A DNA stretch of 64,000 nt from Kudoa neothunni. Taxonomy: Eukaryota; Cnidaria. Location: positions 2,418,001 to 2,482,000 of the forward strand of contig OZ199840.1 of NCBI GenBank assembly GCA_964304625.1, given 5' to 3'. Under the pieces are notes generated by a model. It saw only the letters and a list, made by a program, of their open reading frames with translations, was not told the origin of the DNA and ran no database searches. Both the position numbers and the translations under genes were made by a program. Below, one piece after another: positions 37,245 to 47,828 of the stretch (within the stretch, counting starts at the first letter, position 1; every line of letters begins with the position of its first letter).

Positions 37245-37563
37245 TATATGTTGCGTCAATGTGTATAACTTTCGGGTATTTTTGATAAATTTTTTTCAAT
37301 GTTTTTGTGATAAAACATATGTAATTTAGCTGGTCATCGTCATCTTTACAAACATCTAACAGGATATTATCCCCATGTATATTATATAATCCATCAAAAT
37401 TGTTTGAGAGTTTTGGTGATTTAGTGGATTTATATTTTAAAATTCTAACGTTTATGAGACTAATTGGGATGTCTAGATCGGCTTCAAGTGATAACTTAGC
37501 TTTTTTATTATCACAAACCCAATTAGAATACTTCCCAAGATTCTCTTGAATGGACATAGGCAA
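37245..37563 (-). pseudogene. MULE (ZSWIM3/1-like) transposase fragment
   Basis: About 105 aa ending KYPKVIHIDATY, equivalent to YPEVMFVDATYKL of the MULE at 47829-50837. The frame runs straight into the Tigger TIR, so the downstream part (including the remaining catalytic residues) is cut off at the Tigger insertion. The sequence on the far side of the Tigger (below 35070) does not obviously continue the protein. Confidence 0.65.
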
Positions 37564-38289
37564 TTTTTGGTTATGTTAATAACATAGAATATTGAATCGT
37601 TCATGGTTGTGCATTACATTGTACTTTGACACGTATAAATAACTGTCAGTACTCGAGATAATTATAAAAGCTTCGAAGCCATTAGCTAGCTGTGAGCTTA
37701 GTCTAATTATATTTTTTTCGTAGTTTTCTATTATTTCCATTCGGAGATATATATTTTATATAACGATATTGCAACTCGTTACAATCAGTTGACGAATGCT
37801 TGATGCTTCTTTCAACGAGATAAGTATAACCAGATTTCTATTTCTATAAGGAATTTAAAATTGTTCTCTTTACTTGTAAACCTGAATGAAATATTCAAGA
37901 GACTGCTTCATCTCTGAATAAGAATAAAAACGACTTTGGAATAACTCGTGTTCCGCCATGCTTATTACCCCCGATAAATTAACGCAGGTCGTCTTTTCTT
38001 TTGAGCAAATTCTCAAAAAATTTCTCCTATAGTATCTATTCATATTTCTACTGTATTTTTAACTTCTAAGAATAGCTTGAATGCTACAAACGAGAATCTA
38101 ATATGTTATGAACTCTATAAACATAATTGATGGCTGAAAACGAACATAAAAATATATTGTATGGCATTAATATGTTCGCTTGAAGTAATATGGAGTCTAA
38201 GGCATGAAAAACGCAAGAATAAAAATTCATTAATCCTCGTGCATGCACATTTGTAATTCAAATCAGGATGATGTCCACCGTTTGGATTT

Positions 38290-38878
38290 TCCCCAAGACC
38301 TAGGGTTTTTTGTGGTCACTTTGGGTTCTTGTTTTTTTTTTTCATTTTTCTTTAAAATCTTTGGTTTTTATTGAAAACCTGTGAACATTGAATAACAACA
38401 CAAATTTTATTATGTGTGACATTAATATTTATATTTTTAGTAACGTATCCTGCTCAGATTATATCGTGCAGGGTTTAAACATTTACATTATTGAACGACA
38501 GCACAATAGATTGTTTAGCGTGGCACGATTGCACAATTAACATCGCACATTATTAGAAAATTTGATGTTATTTCAAAATATATCTTGAACTATGAATGAA
38601 TGAATTAATTATGAGCATATTGACCTATACAAGACATTAAGTTTGAATGAGTGTTCCCGCCAATAAATTGCAATAATACGACGATAAATTTAAATTTAAT
38701 ATCTGTAGACGCATTTGAAGACTCGGAAGATGATTAAAAACTTTAATAGATATGAGCCTATTTTTTGTTGTACTTTAGACTAGCTTTTTTCTCGACTTTG
38801 GGTTATTTCTAAAATCCTGCTGGAAGCCCTGGGCACATACACAAACAAACATACCGACAGTCCTCCATTATATATATA
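38290..38878 (-). mobile_element. Helitron-like repeat K1, uninterrupted copy
   Basis: On the minus strand it starts TATATATATAATGGAGGACT followed by GTCGGTATGTTTG, like H2. About 500 bp match 47470-47828 plus 50838-51250 in inverse orientation. The match covers GAACGACAGCACA, CGCACATTATTAGAAAATTT and GAATGAGTGTTC. It is the reference for the empty insertion site of the MULE at 47.8 kb. The 3' end is not clearly of CTAG type, so the Helitron label rests on the 5' end. Confidence 0.6.
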
Positions 38879-41463
38879 AAGGATGTAATTTTTTGGCTAA
38901 CTTTATTATATTCATATTTATAACTTGGACCTCTTTAGAGGATAATATGTTATATTGAATGCTAGATTTAAAATAAATATGAAATAATTCTATCAGAGTC
39001 ATTTTGAAATATTCCATGTTTACTTAACGAGTACCATTAAATTTTCATAACTTCAGTTAAAATTAAAGTTTATTAAGTATAAGACCTATTATTTCAACCG
39101 TTACTTACAATAGCATGCCAATCACAAAATTACTATACTCAAAAAATCTATTTAATTTCTTATTAAATTTTATTAATTGGAAGCATTTTCAACTTTATTT
39201 ATATACTTACTTTTTGGATTGTACCAAAAATGTTAGAAAAACCACCAACAGTTATTTAAATTCTCAAAAAAACGCGTAGTCAACAATGCGGCCCTCCAAG
39301 CTTCTGTAAAGCGCTGATGTGACCCGCACCCCTACGAGTTGTATCCACCTATGCTGTATAGGATGCTATAAAATATCTAAGGCACTGTGATTATCGCTCC
39401 ATCATTTTAAATTTCTGCTAACAAATCAATTAAACTCAGCCAGATTAAAAATTAGAGCTAATCAATTTAATTTATAAGTTTAAATAAATAATAATTTTAA
39501 ATTATGAGAAGCATAATAAACAAATAAACCTTGAAACATGTATCTTATCGATTCGTAAGTTTTACACTCAGAATCTGGTTATATTAATGTGGCAATTTTA
39601 TTTTTTTGTTTAAAATAAAGTAACAATGCTAAAGTAATCAAATGAGAATTCTGAATTAACACACATACATTAAAGTAATGTATTGACAGTCTCCACGTAA
39701 GTCAACACAACTCGCGTGCGCATTCGAATGTTAGAGGAGACACCGCAAGCCGTTCTTTGGTGACCCACGTCCTAGGTCTTAGGTTATTATATTAGTAATA
39801 AATGAGAAATAAGCCCCCATCAAAATATAGAATTATTTAAAAATATACAGTACAATAAAATATTACTCCATTATTCCTTATTATTTACAACTTTGCCAAA
39901 GCTGCTACAAGTAAACATTTTAAAATTTTTTCTTTATCTACACTAAATGGGATTCTAAAAAAAAAAAAAAAAAAAAAAGATTGTTAAACTTTTTGATATT
40001 GGTTCGAAAAAAATAACGGAATCAAATTAAAGCTATAGAAAAATATATCATGTGATCAACGTGTTTATGACTGGGCTTTCTGGGAAAGATCCAAAAAGAT
40101 TAAATTAAACGCGTAGTTATAATCAATTAAAGAAATGCGGTATCAACAAAATAAAGCAAGGGTAGTTTAACGTGAATGTTTTCAGGAATTTATGAATGAC
40201 TATAATACGAAGAAAATAATTTTTTATGAAGAATCCGCAGACGTTGATCTGACGACAACAAATTAATGGATAAGCCAATTTGATAGTTATCTGAGAGGTA
40301 TTCTTGTGACTATATTTATAATATATTTATAAGGTTTTCCTAGCTATTTCTTCACTTTGTCAAGATATATCGTCACGTTGTCCAACTTTTTCATCAAATT
40401 ACCGTACGTTAATGAATACACTGTGAAATATACAAAAATTTATTTTATTTCGGCACGGAAAAAAATAAAAAATATATAACTCCTGGAAAATGTTTCATTC
40501 TAATTTAATATTACTATTTAAGCATTTTACAAGACAGCGGAGCATTTTCATGTAATTATCCAAATCATTCAGCAGGTGAAATAAATTCTAAATCCTTTAT
40601 CAATTAAATCTAAAATTTGGATTCGTTTCGTGGTTGGTTCATAATACTGGGTATTTCATGTGCCGAAATGATTATCCCTCGTGCGTCGAAAAATTTCTTA
40701 TTCTTTAACTTGAAAACACCTCCTGCTCGTTATTATTATCAAATATACTATTGAGTAATAAATACTTAATAGAATTATCGCTTATTTTCAATATTTTAGT
40801 TATATGTGTACAAATACGAAAATTTTCTATGAAATCGACTATTTATATACACATGACGAAATAGCTTGGAAACCCCTATATATTTGACAATTAACTAAAT
40901 TCACGCGTATTTCAACAAAATAACATTTATTTTTATATCGATTAAAAAACCCCACGAAACATATAATATCATATTCGTCAATTAGAACAGCGGTTTTCAA
41001 AATAGGTTCCATGAAACTACAATGAAAAACAGAATTTAATCAACAAAAAATCGATACGGATCGTATCTTATGATGGCAGTGAATTTTGTTGATAGCTAAA
41101 GTTGACAGCACTGGTGATATCTGACTTATGTTGAATAGCTACGCGCCAACGCACTTGCAGGAAGATTGTGCTGCTTTGCTGTTAACACAAGAATTTCTTC
41201 TATTCGACAAATTATTTTGACAATTTTTAGAGTCCTACAGTGGGTTGATGGTTAAAAAGAATAAACGCAAAAACATCATCTAAAGAAGACATCAAAATTG
41301 GTGAACTTACAAATGAACGATTTGCGAGCTTTAGTTCGAAAAACACGGAATATGTTCCAATATATTGTGAGTTTTAAATTATTTTCTTTATTATAATATG
41401 TATTTGCTATTCCAGTTTCGATAAGTGTGTTACAAATAAAATATTTATTTATTGTAATAAGTA
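38879..41463. other. Intergenic stretch with poly(A) tract
   Basis: AT-rich. A run of about 20 A lies at 39958-39978. A slightly GC-richer block near 39290-39350 has no partner in the window. No coding feature recognised. Confidence 0.45.
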
Positions 41464-41504
41464 TTAACCCATTAAGGTTAATTCAACAAACTTTAATGGG
41501 TTAA
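41464..41504. repeat. Tiny TTAA-flanked inverted repeat
   Basis: TTAACCCATTAAGG at 41464 and CTTTAATGGGTTAA ending at 41504 form an almost perfect palindrome around a spacer of about 13 bp, with TTAA at both edges. It could be a minimal piggyBac-like MITE, an aberrant transposition product, or simply a hairpin. Confidence 0.5.
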
Positions 41505-41703
41505 TTTAGATAAGGATTCCATTGCAAGCAAGGTTTGAGAATCGCTGAATTAGAATAATACTTACAGAGAAAAAAGAATCGCATAAATTCTATATATACA
41601 ATATTGAATTTTTTTTATTCGGTTGAAACAATATTCATCCTTCTATTCGCCTTGTCTTTTGACCAAACTAAATTCATTTACTTAATAATCTATTACACAA
41701 TCA

Positions 41704-42995
41704 CTATTTACATAAATTTCTGAAATGTTCGTTATAGTCTCTATTCAGTGTTAGTTGTATTAACGGGTTAGTGAATGAACTCAGAAAAACTGAAATAAAA
41801 GCAATATCTGAAGAAATTAACGGATATTTAGCATCGGTAAGACGATTCCTTATAATGGAACTGATAAACATTGGCGTCCACGTTGCAAAATAGCATGTAA
41901 TAATAACGAGTAGTACTCGTAAATACATAATCTAGAATCAGTCATCATCAATTTTGATTAACAGATATTAATTGACCTCATTTGATTTAACCGCCCGACT
42001 TCTGCTTTTATCAGATAATGTACTTGCATCAGCAATTATGCCCAAATAAGTATTATTAGTATTTCCTTTGGAAAAAATTCCTGTTGGAGATCCTTTGATA
42101 ATAAAAACAAAATTTAATAAAAAATAAAATTCACACATTATTATACTTGTGGATCTTGTTGTTTGATAAGAAGCTACAAATAAAATTAATTAATGGAATG
42201 ATAGAAACAATATTAAAATTTATACGTGTCCGTAAACTAAAATTATCTTCCTCATTCGAAAATTCTTCTGGAGTTATTATACATAACAGAAATAAGCACA
42301 CCCACCGAGAATTTTTACAGCATCCACCAATAAATGAATCGGAGCCTTCAGTGAAATCGCTGTTTTTTTTCCTTAATTCATTTCTCAATTTTGTCAGACG
42401 TGTAGTAAGTGTTATAAATATAAGTATGTAGGATGTGATGATAAAAATTGTGGGTATGACGTACAATAAAACAACCAAAAATATTAGAAGTAGGGGTTTA
42501 TCTTTTGTGTCCATCAAACATAAAGATCTTCCCGCTCTGAAAACACTCCATCCGATAACAGGGGGGTAACGTTAACACAAAAGACAACAACCAGCAACAA
42601 AATATTCCCCAATATTTCATTGATTTTTTTATATATTTAACGTAGAAATATGGTTTGGAGACAGCGAAATATCTCACAGAAATTCCAAATATAAGTGTAA
42701 ATTGTGTGCAGAAGAAACTAAAGTTTGCAAGGAAACCAATAATATTGCACAAATAATTTCCAGTATGGAGATAACCGGTCCATATTTGAACAACCGAACA
42801 TGGAATTATCACAAAAGACTTCATAAAATCAAGTGCTAACATTCCAACCACAAATGGAGTAAACTTTCCTCTCTTTTTTAGTTTCATGGTGATCACATAC
42901 AACAAATAACAATTACATAAACCCCCACCGATTATAATCCATATCATAACAGAGGTTCTGACTACATTCCACCACAATAGTTGAGTTTTATTCAT
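41704..42995 (-). CDS. Prostanoid-receptor-like rhodopsin-class GPCR
   Basis: Three exons: 42995-42328, 42092-41977 and 41931-41704 (last intron 45 bp; first about 235 bp, donor less certain). They encode about 336 aa with seven hydrophobic segments: TM1 around WIIIGGGLCNCYLLYVI, TM2 VGMLALDFMKSFVIIP, TM3 ending GISVRYFAV (in place of DRY), TM4, TM5 LLLIFLVVLLYVIPTIFII, TM6 YFATWTPMFIS and TM7 SVFLSSFTNPLIQL (in place of NPxxY). The stretch KPYFYVKYIKKS after TM3 and the ECL2 after TM4 (LPPVIGW...SLCLMD) resemble prostaglandin EP-type receptors. The usual TM7 Arg is not seen. A run of six C at 42561-42566 shifts the frame inside ECL2, and one base fewer restores it. That is either an assembly error or an inactivating indel. 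Confidence 0.72.
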
Positions 42996-43680
42996 GTATA
43001 ATTTTAATTAACCCCACAATGGAGTGTTGACGTATTTATTCATCATATATATATTTCGTGTCTATAGTTAATTCTTGTCGTGATAAATACGATTAATACA
43101 TGAGTTAATAGCTGGACCTATCAATACTTGCTTGGTATATCAATCAAATTGAATAGATAATTCAATGCATTCATTATGAATAATACCTCGTTGGAAACTA
43201 TAACAAATATTTTGCAGCTCATTGAAAGATAATATGTTTATTTTACGGTGATGATGTCATTTGATGATATTTATCTAAGCATATATTAGAGTATTTGTGT
43301 GCCTGAGATTTTACCATGTAGGCATGTGCGAGAAACTTTTTCTCTCTACAGAATAATTTTTTTATGTTCAATTGTACAAATATAATAAGTATTTATGTTC
43401 CTTAAATTCCAAAGCTACAAACTATTGCGTCACTTACATCGATAAAGATAGATTGCTTTTGTTTCATCGCGTTGGTCGAAAATGAAAATTCTCAAGTTAT
43501 TTCATTGATTAATGATATTGGGAACAATTGTAATTTTTGATGATTGAGTTAAGAGTACATTAAAAATATCTGAATTATTCTGATGCATTTAGTTTTAGTC
43601 AGATTAAGGACGATTAATGATATTAGTTCCTACATTCACATGTGACACTGACAAAAATAATGGTTAACCTAAACAATATA
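42996..43680. other. Spacer with a possible Helitron 5' scrap
   Basis: Upstream of the GPCR. Around 43278-43350 the pattern AGTATTTGTGTGCC ... AGGCATGTGCG resembles the 5' region of H2 (29700-29750), but no ends are defined. Confidence 0.35.
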
Positions 43681-44732
43681 AAGCTGAACCTCGTTAATGA
43701 AAATGTGGGGACCCGGCATTTTCCTTTGGGATACTGAAATTTCGGTTAAACGAAGTTCGTATGTGCGCATGTGTATAGAAAAAATTATAAGTTGTTACAT
43801 GATTTAATTTTCATTATTCAATGTACGTTTTATAAATTTAAAGACAATTATTACTATATATAAGTTAAAATGGTGAATACAATGTAAAAAAATTATTTTA
43901 AGATATAGTAATTCTAGACCTAATGTGGTCGGCGCGTGCGTAATGCCGGTATGTGTCACCGTGGCGCCACTACGCCATATTAGAGAGATACATTCTAGAT
44001 TATAAAAAACGAACCATAATTATTACTAATAATCCTTTTATAATTTCTTTCATATTTCGATATTGTGAGTTGTATTAATAATGATGGTTAGAATAATTAC
44101 AGTAACAATGAAGAGTATTTTCTCAGAGTTCTCAATAACGATGTTTAAAATTTTTTCTTTAATTACGATACGCACTATTCCAACAATTTAATATTGATTA
44201 ATGATTGTTACGACTTAATAAGACTTAAAAGTGGAGGTGTTGTGGAAAAAAAGATGCGTGAATATTGGTGAATTGGACCAACTACGTGGATAAATTAGTC
44301 TTATGAAGTAACTGCTAGTTTGAGATTAAATAATCTTGTAAATTCCATTTTTGTATTATATCACTCATGGAAAAATACAACAGAATTTGTATTTACACAA
44401 CATTTATCTGTTCATTATCAACATTTTTTCATTTTTAACGTAAAATACTGTATTATCTATGTTACGTAGTTTATATTAATCAGACATAAACTTAAATTTG
44501 ATAAAAAACAAACATATTTATCCATAAAATTATTGTAGGTGTCATTTTAACCAGGCATTGATCCAGTTTTCAAGGCATTTTTATCCGAAAATTCCAGCTA
44601 AACGTTGTTTTGGATTCGGATTGTTGAAGTTTCGGTCAGACAAAATTTTTTATTTGGATTCTACATCATTTTCAAATAAATTTTAAAAAATCATTCGGAT
44701 AGCGCGATTTTCGGATAAACTGGGTTCGACTG
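43681..44732. mobile_element. Possible pogo-type MITE, about 1.05 kb
   Basis: The left end AAGCTGAACCTCGTTAATGA after TA (43679-43680) and the reverse complement of the right end CAGTCGAACCCAGTTTATCC before TA (44733-44734) resemble each other and the CAGTCGAACC-type ends of pogo elements. The ends match imperfectly and there is no coding interior. Confidence 0.42.
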
Positions 44733-45158
44733 TATTTCATATATAGTTTTAACCTACCATTTTGAAATATGTATTTTTGAGATTTGATATTTAATATTTA
44801 ATATAAACCCAGCCTTATGTGATAAATAAAGGTTTTACCGTCTTTCCACTATACATTCTTTTAAATGCTGGCCATGTTCATTCAATTTTGTTTATACAAA
44901 AGTCATAATCCAGTTACTGACTTTATCAATACAATAGTTTCCATCATATTTTAGGCTTAAAATTATACTTAATACTTTCATATATGGTGTTTACTTATAA
45001 AATCTATCATAGAAATTTTATGTCCTACAATGTTTTTATAACTAAATTGGAATATTCATTGCAATATTTTCGTATGGTAACGCATGATGATCCTATGAAT
45101 CAATAATAAAATGAATTATTGGCTCATTTCGATCAGATATTTCTATCTGTTTTAATGT

Positions 45159-47250
45159 TCAACCTTCATTTTTGGGTTGCGTCAATAATAATAAATTTTG
45201 AAATTCTTCTTTAATATTTTCTCCTTGATAAATTTTTATTGGATAGCAACCAAGTATCGACGATGGCCGTCTTAACTCTAATAGATAAGAGGATTCATTT
45301 TTGGTTATGTTTAAAACAATTTGTAATTTTGAAATATTCTCCATTAGACATTTTAATTTTTCGTCAAATAGAATACGTCGATGATTAAAAAATACGACAA
45401 ATTGAATTTTTTTAAATCCATATAAGGTTTTTATATCATGCAACAAAATTTTTTGATTTTACTGTTTAAATAATTTTATATTAGGTCTATATGTTTGAAA
45501 GTTTTTTATGTTTATGATTCGATCTATTATTAATTTAAGAATAGTAAGAACCATTTAAATCGAATCTTAGAGGGGCATTTTGTTAAAAATTTCATGATTC
45601 AAATAAATACTACATAATTTCCAATGTTATAAATAATATTCATTCAAATGCATTGAATTACTTAATTGGGTTCTCAGTGGAGTGATGACTCAATTGTAAA
45701 GGGGGAGCACCTTTCTGAGCTAATACTTGCAGGTCTGATCCTAAAAAGAACTTGTAAACCATTTTTAAACGGTGCAACATTACACCGTGATTAATCAAAT
45801 TGATTATTTAGTTTGAATCAGAACAATATTTCAATCATTTAGGTTCTGTTGCATAATATATAAAATCTTCTGAACTCAAATTAGACAGAAAAGTTTCAAA
45901 ATTTTGGATATTTTTCTTGGGATTCAAAAAAATAATTGCATCTTCTAGCAGAAAATTTGATGAACTCTTATAGAAAATACTTTTTTCACAGATTTTTGAA
46001 TCAAACGTTAGAAATATGAATATAAACTACCAAATTGTGCGTGATTTAAAGTATCGTTCGATAAATTTCTTATTCAATTTTTTTGCAACTGGGTTCCCAA
46101 TACTCGAGACATAATCATTTATATATGACGATATTATATCAATGCTTAAGATGTAGTCCAGGTCTGAGAGATTGAGAAAGAATGATGAGCAGTTTCTAGT
46201 GATGAAGTTAACTTCTTTAGTGATTAGTTTTTCTAAAAATATTTTGGAATTATATCGGTCAGAATTGTTTCTTCTTTATTCGTGAATAATTCTTTTCCAT
46301 GATAATATTACTATGTTCCATTGTTGAATATATCTTCACATATGTTGCTCGTATATAAAGACATGCCATTGTGAAACACAATCAATGTTCCGTGACAAGT
46401 ATTTTACCTTTTTTAGTTCACACGACAATATTAATATATCCTCGAACAGTCCAAACCTCATAAGCAGCGCTTCCCAACTAAAATTGGACTCGCACCCCCT
46501 TCCATACGATAATATGTAACTGACTAAAAATTTCTCAAACATTATTTTCTATTGTGGTTGAATCTCGCATCCTCATGCCTATAGATTCACACCTCCTATG
46601 GATTCGAGAACTCCCTATAGGGAACCGCTGCTTTTAAGTAATTTAAAATGAATCTTACTCGATAAACAATTTCAAAGATATTCGGCAAAAGAACAAATTC
46701 AGGATCGCCGAATTCTCTAGCTCATCAATTATAATCTCGAAAATTTTCGATGTTGCTTAGAAACTTGCATGTATATTGTGCTTAGCGGCTATAAATTGTT
46801 TATTACAGAATTTTAATTAAAAAGGAATTTTCAAAATTTATCAAATATAGCATGCAATTTATCTGTTGAAACCATAACTCTTAAGTATAGTTTTCATTAG
46901 TCGAAGCTCCGTCGTCACAAGTAAATGAAAGCTTGATACCCAATCTTGAATGTTCTTCTTGGGTTAATTTCGCAAATTCTACAAATATACTCATTTTTGT
47001 AAGACAAATAACTAAAATAAGGATCATATTTTTAAAATTTTCATGTATATTTATAGTTGTTTGTTTGATCTCGATGTTCACTCATCAGAACACGGATCAG
47101 GTTTTGAATTGACACCCGAAAAAATTATCTTTATCTTATTTACCATAGAAGTCTCAAAATTCAAGGATGAATTGAAAATTGCATCATATGATATTGAAAT
47201 CTCTTTTATATGCGCTATTTTCGGAAACCCCCTAATGAAAGACTTATAGT
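45159..47250 (-). CDS. Candidate multi-exon gene, unrecognised (exon blocks)
   Basis: Several minus-strand blocks look coding and are bounded by plausible splice sites, but I cannot join them with certainty. Blocks: 47250-47075 (KSFIRGFPKIAHIKEISISY); 47010-46870; 46720-46660 with LLPNIFEIVY; 46450-46405 with FEDILILSCELKK before GTAAAA; 46232-46031 (KLITKEVNFITRNCSSFFLN); 45964-45835 (NFLLEDAIIFLNPKKN, ending in a stop after TEPK); and 45446-45159 (FKKIQFVVFFNHRRILFDEK). LPxxxFEI followed by FEDILILS is weakly reminiscent of an F-box. One intron (45965-46030) would be 66 bp. A hAT MITE (46465-46630) sits between two blocks. It may be a rapidly evolving gene or a decayed one. Confidence 0.35.
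46465..46630 (+). mobile_element. hAT-type MITE, copy 2 (166 bp)
   Basis: Starts CAGCGCTTCCCAACTAAAAT and ends GGGAACCGCTG (inverted: CAGCGGTTCCC). The flanking octamers CTCATAAG and CTTTTAAG agree at 6 of 8 positions, consistent with an aged hAT target duplication. Confidence 0.75.
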
Positions 47251-47828
47251 AATTTTCGAAATTGAGATATTGTTTATTGCGATTAATTAGTTAATATCAG
47301 TATTTAGACCGTAGTCCAAGAAAATTTTTCCGGTAAGGTATTCGAATATAGTTTGCATTTGCATTAAAGTATTTATAATTTTTATTAAAAAATATATGAG
47401 CGATTAGGAACTACTTAATCATTGTATCGATTCCTTGAGCTTTGACATGAGCATGAAGAGAATTGGTCAGGATTGCCAGCGGGGTTTAAAAAACTTCAAA
47501 GTCGAGGAAAACATTACTTTAAAGTAGAAAAATGCAGAATCGTATCTATTAAAGTTTTTAACCTTCTTCCGATTCAATAATTACGTCTTCAGAAAATAAA
47601 TTTGAAGTTATCGTCGTATGATTGCGATGTTTTGGCACGAACACTCATTCATACTTAATGTCTCGTGTAGATCAATGCACCCACAATTTATTACTTCGTA
47701 GTTCAAAATATATTTTGAAATAACGTTGAAATTTTCTAATAATGTGCGACAATGTTTACTGAGTAATTATGTAATCGGGTCATGTTAAACAATCCAATGT
47801 GCTGTCGTTCAATATCGCAAATGTTTAA

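Noticed and set aside
39290-39350. GC-richer block resembling a hAT end
   Set aside because: No second end and no 8-bp duplication.
45674-45745. tRNA-like stretch near AGTGGAGTGATGACTCAATT
   Set aside because: No acceptor or T-arm pairing; probably chance.
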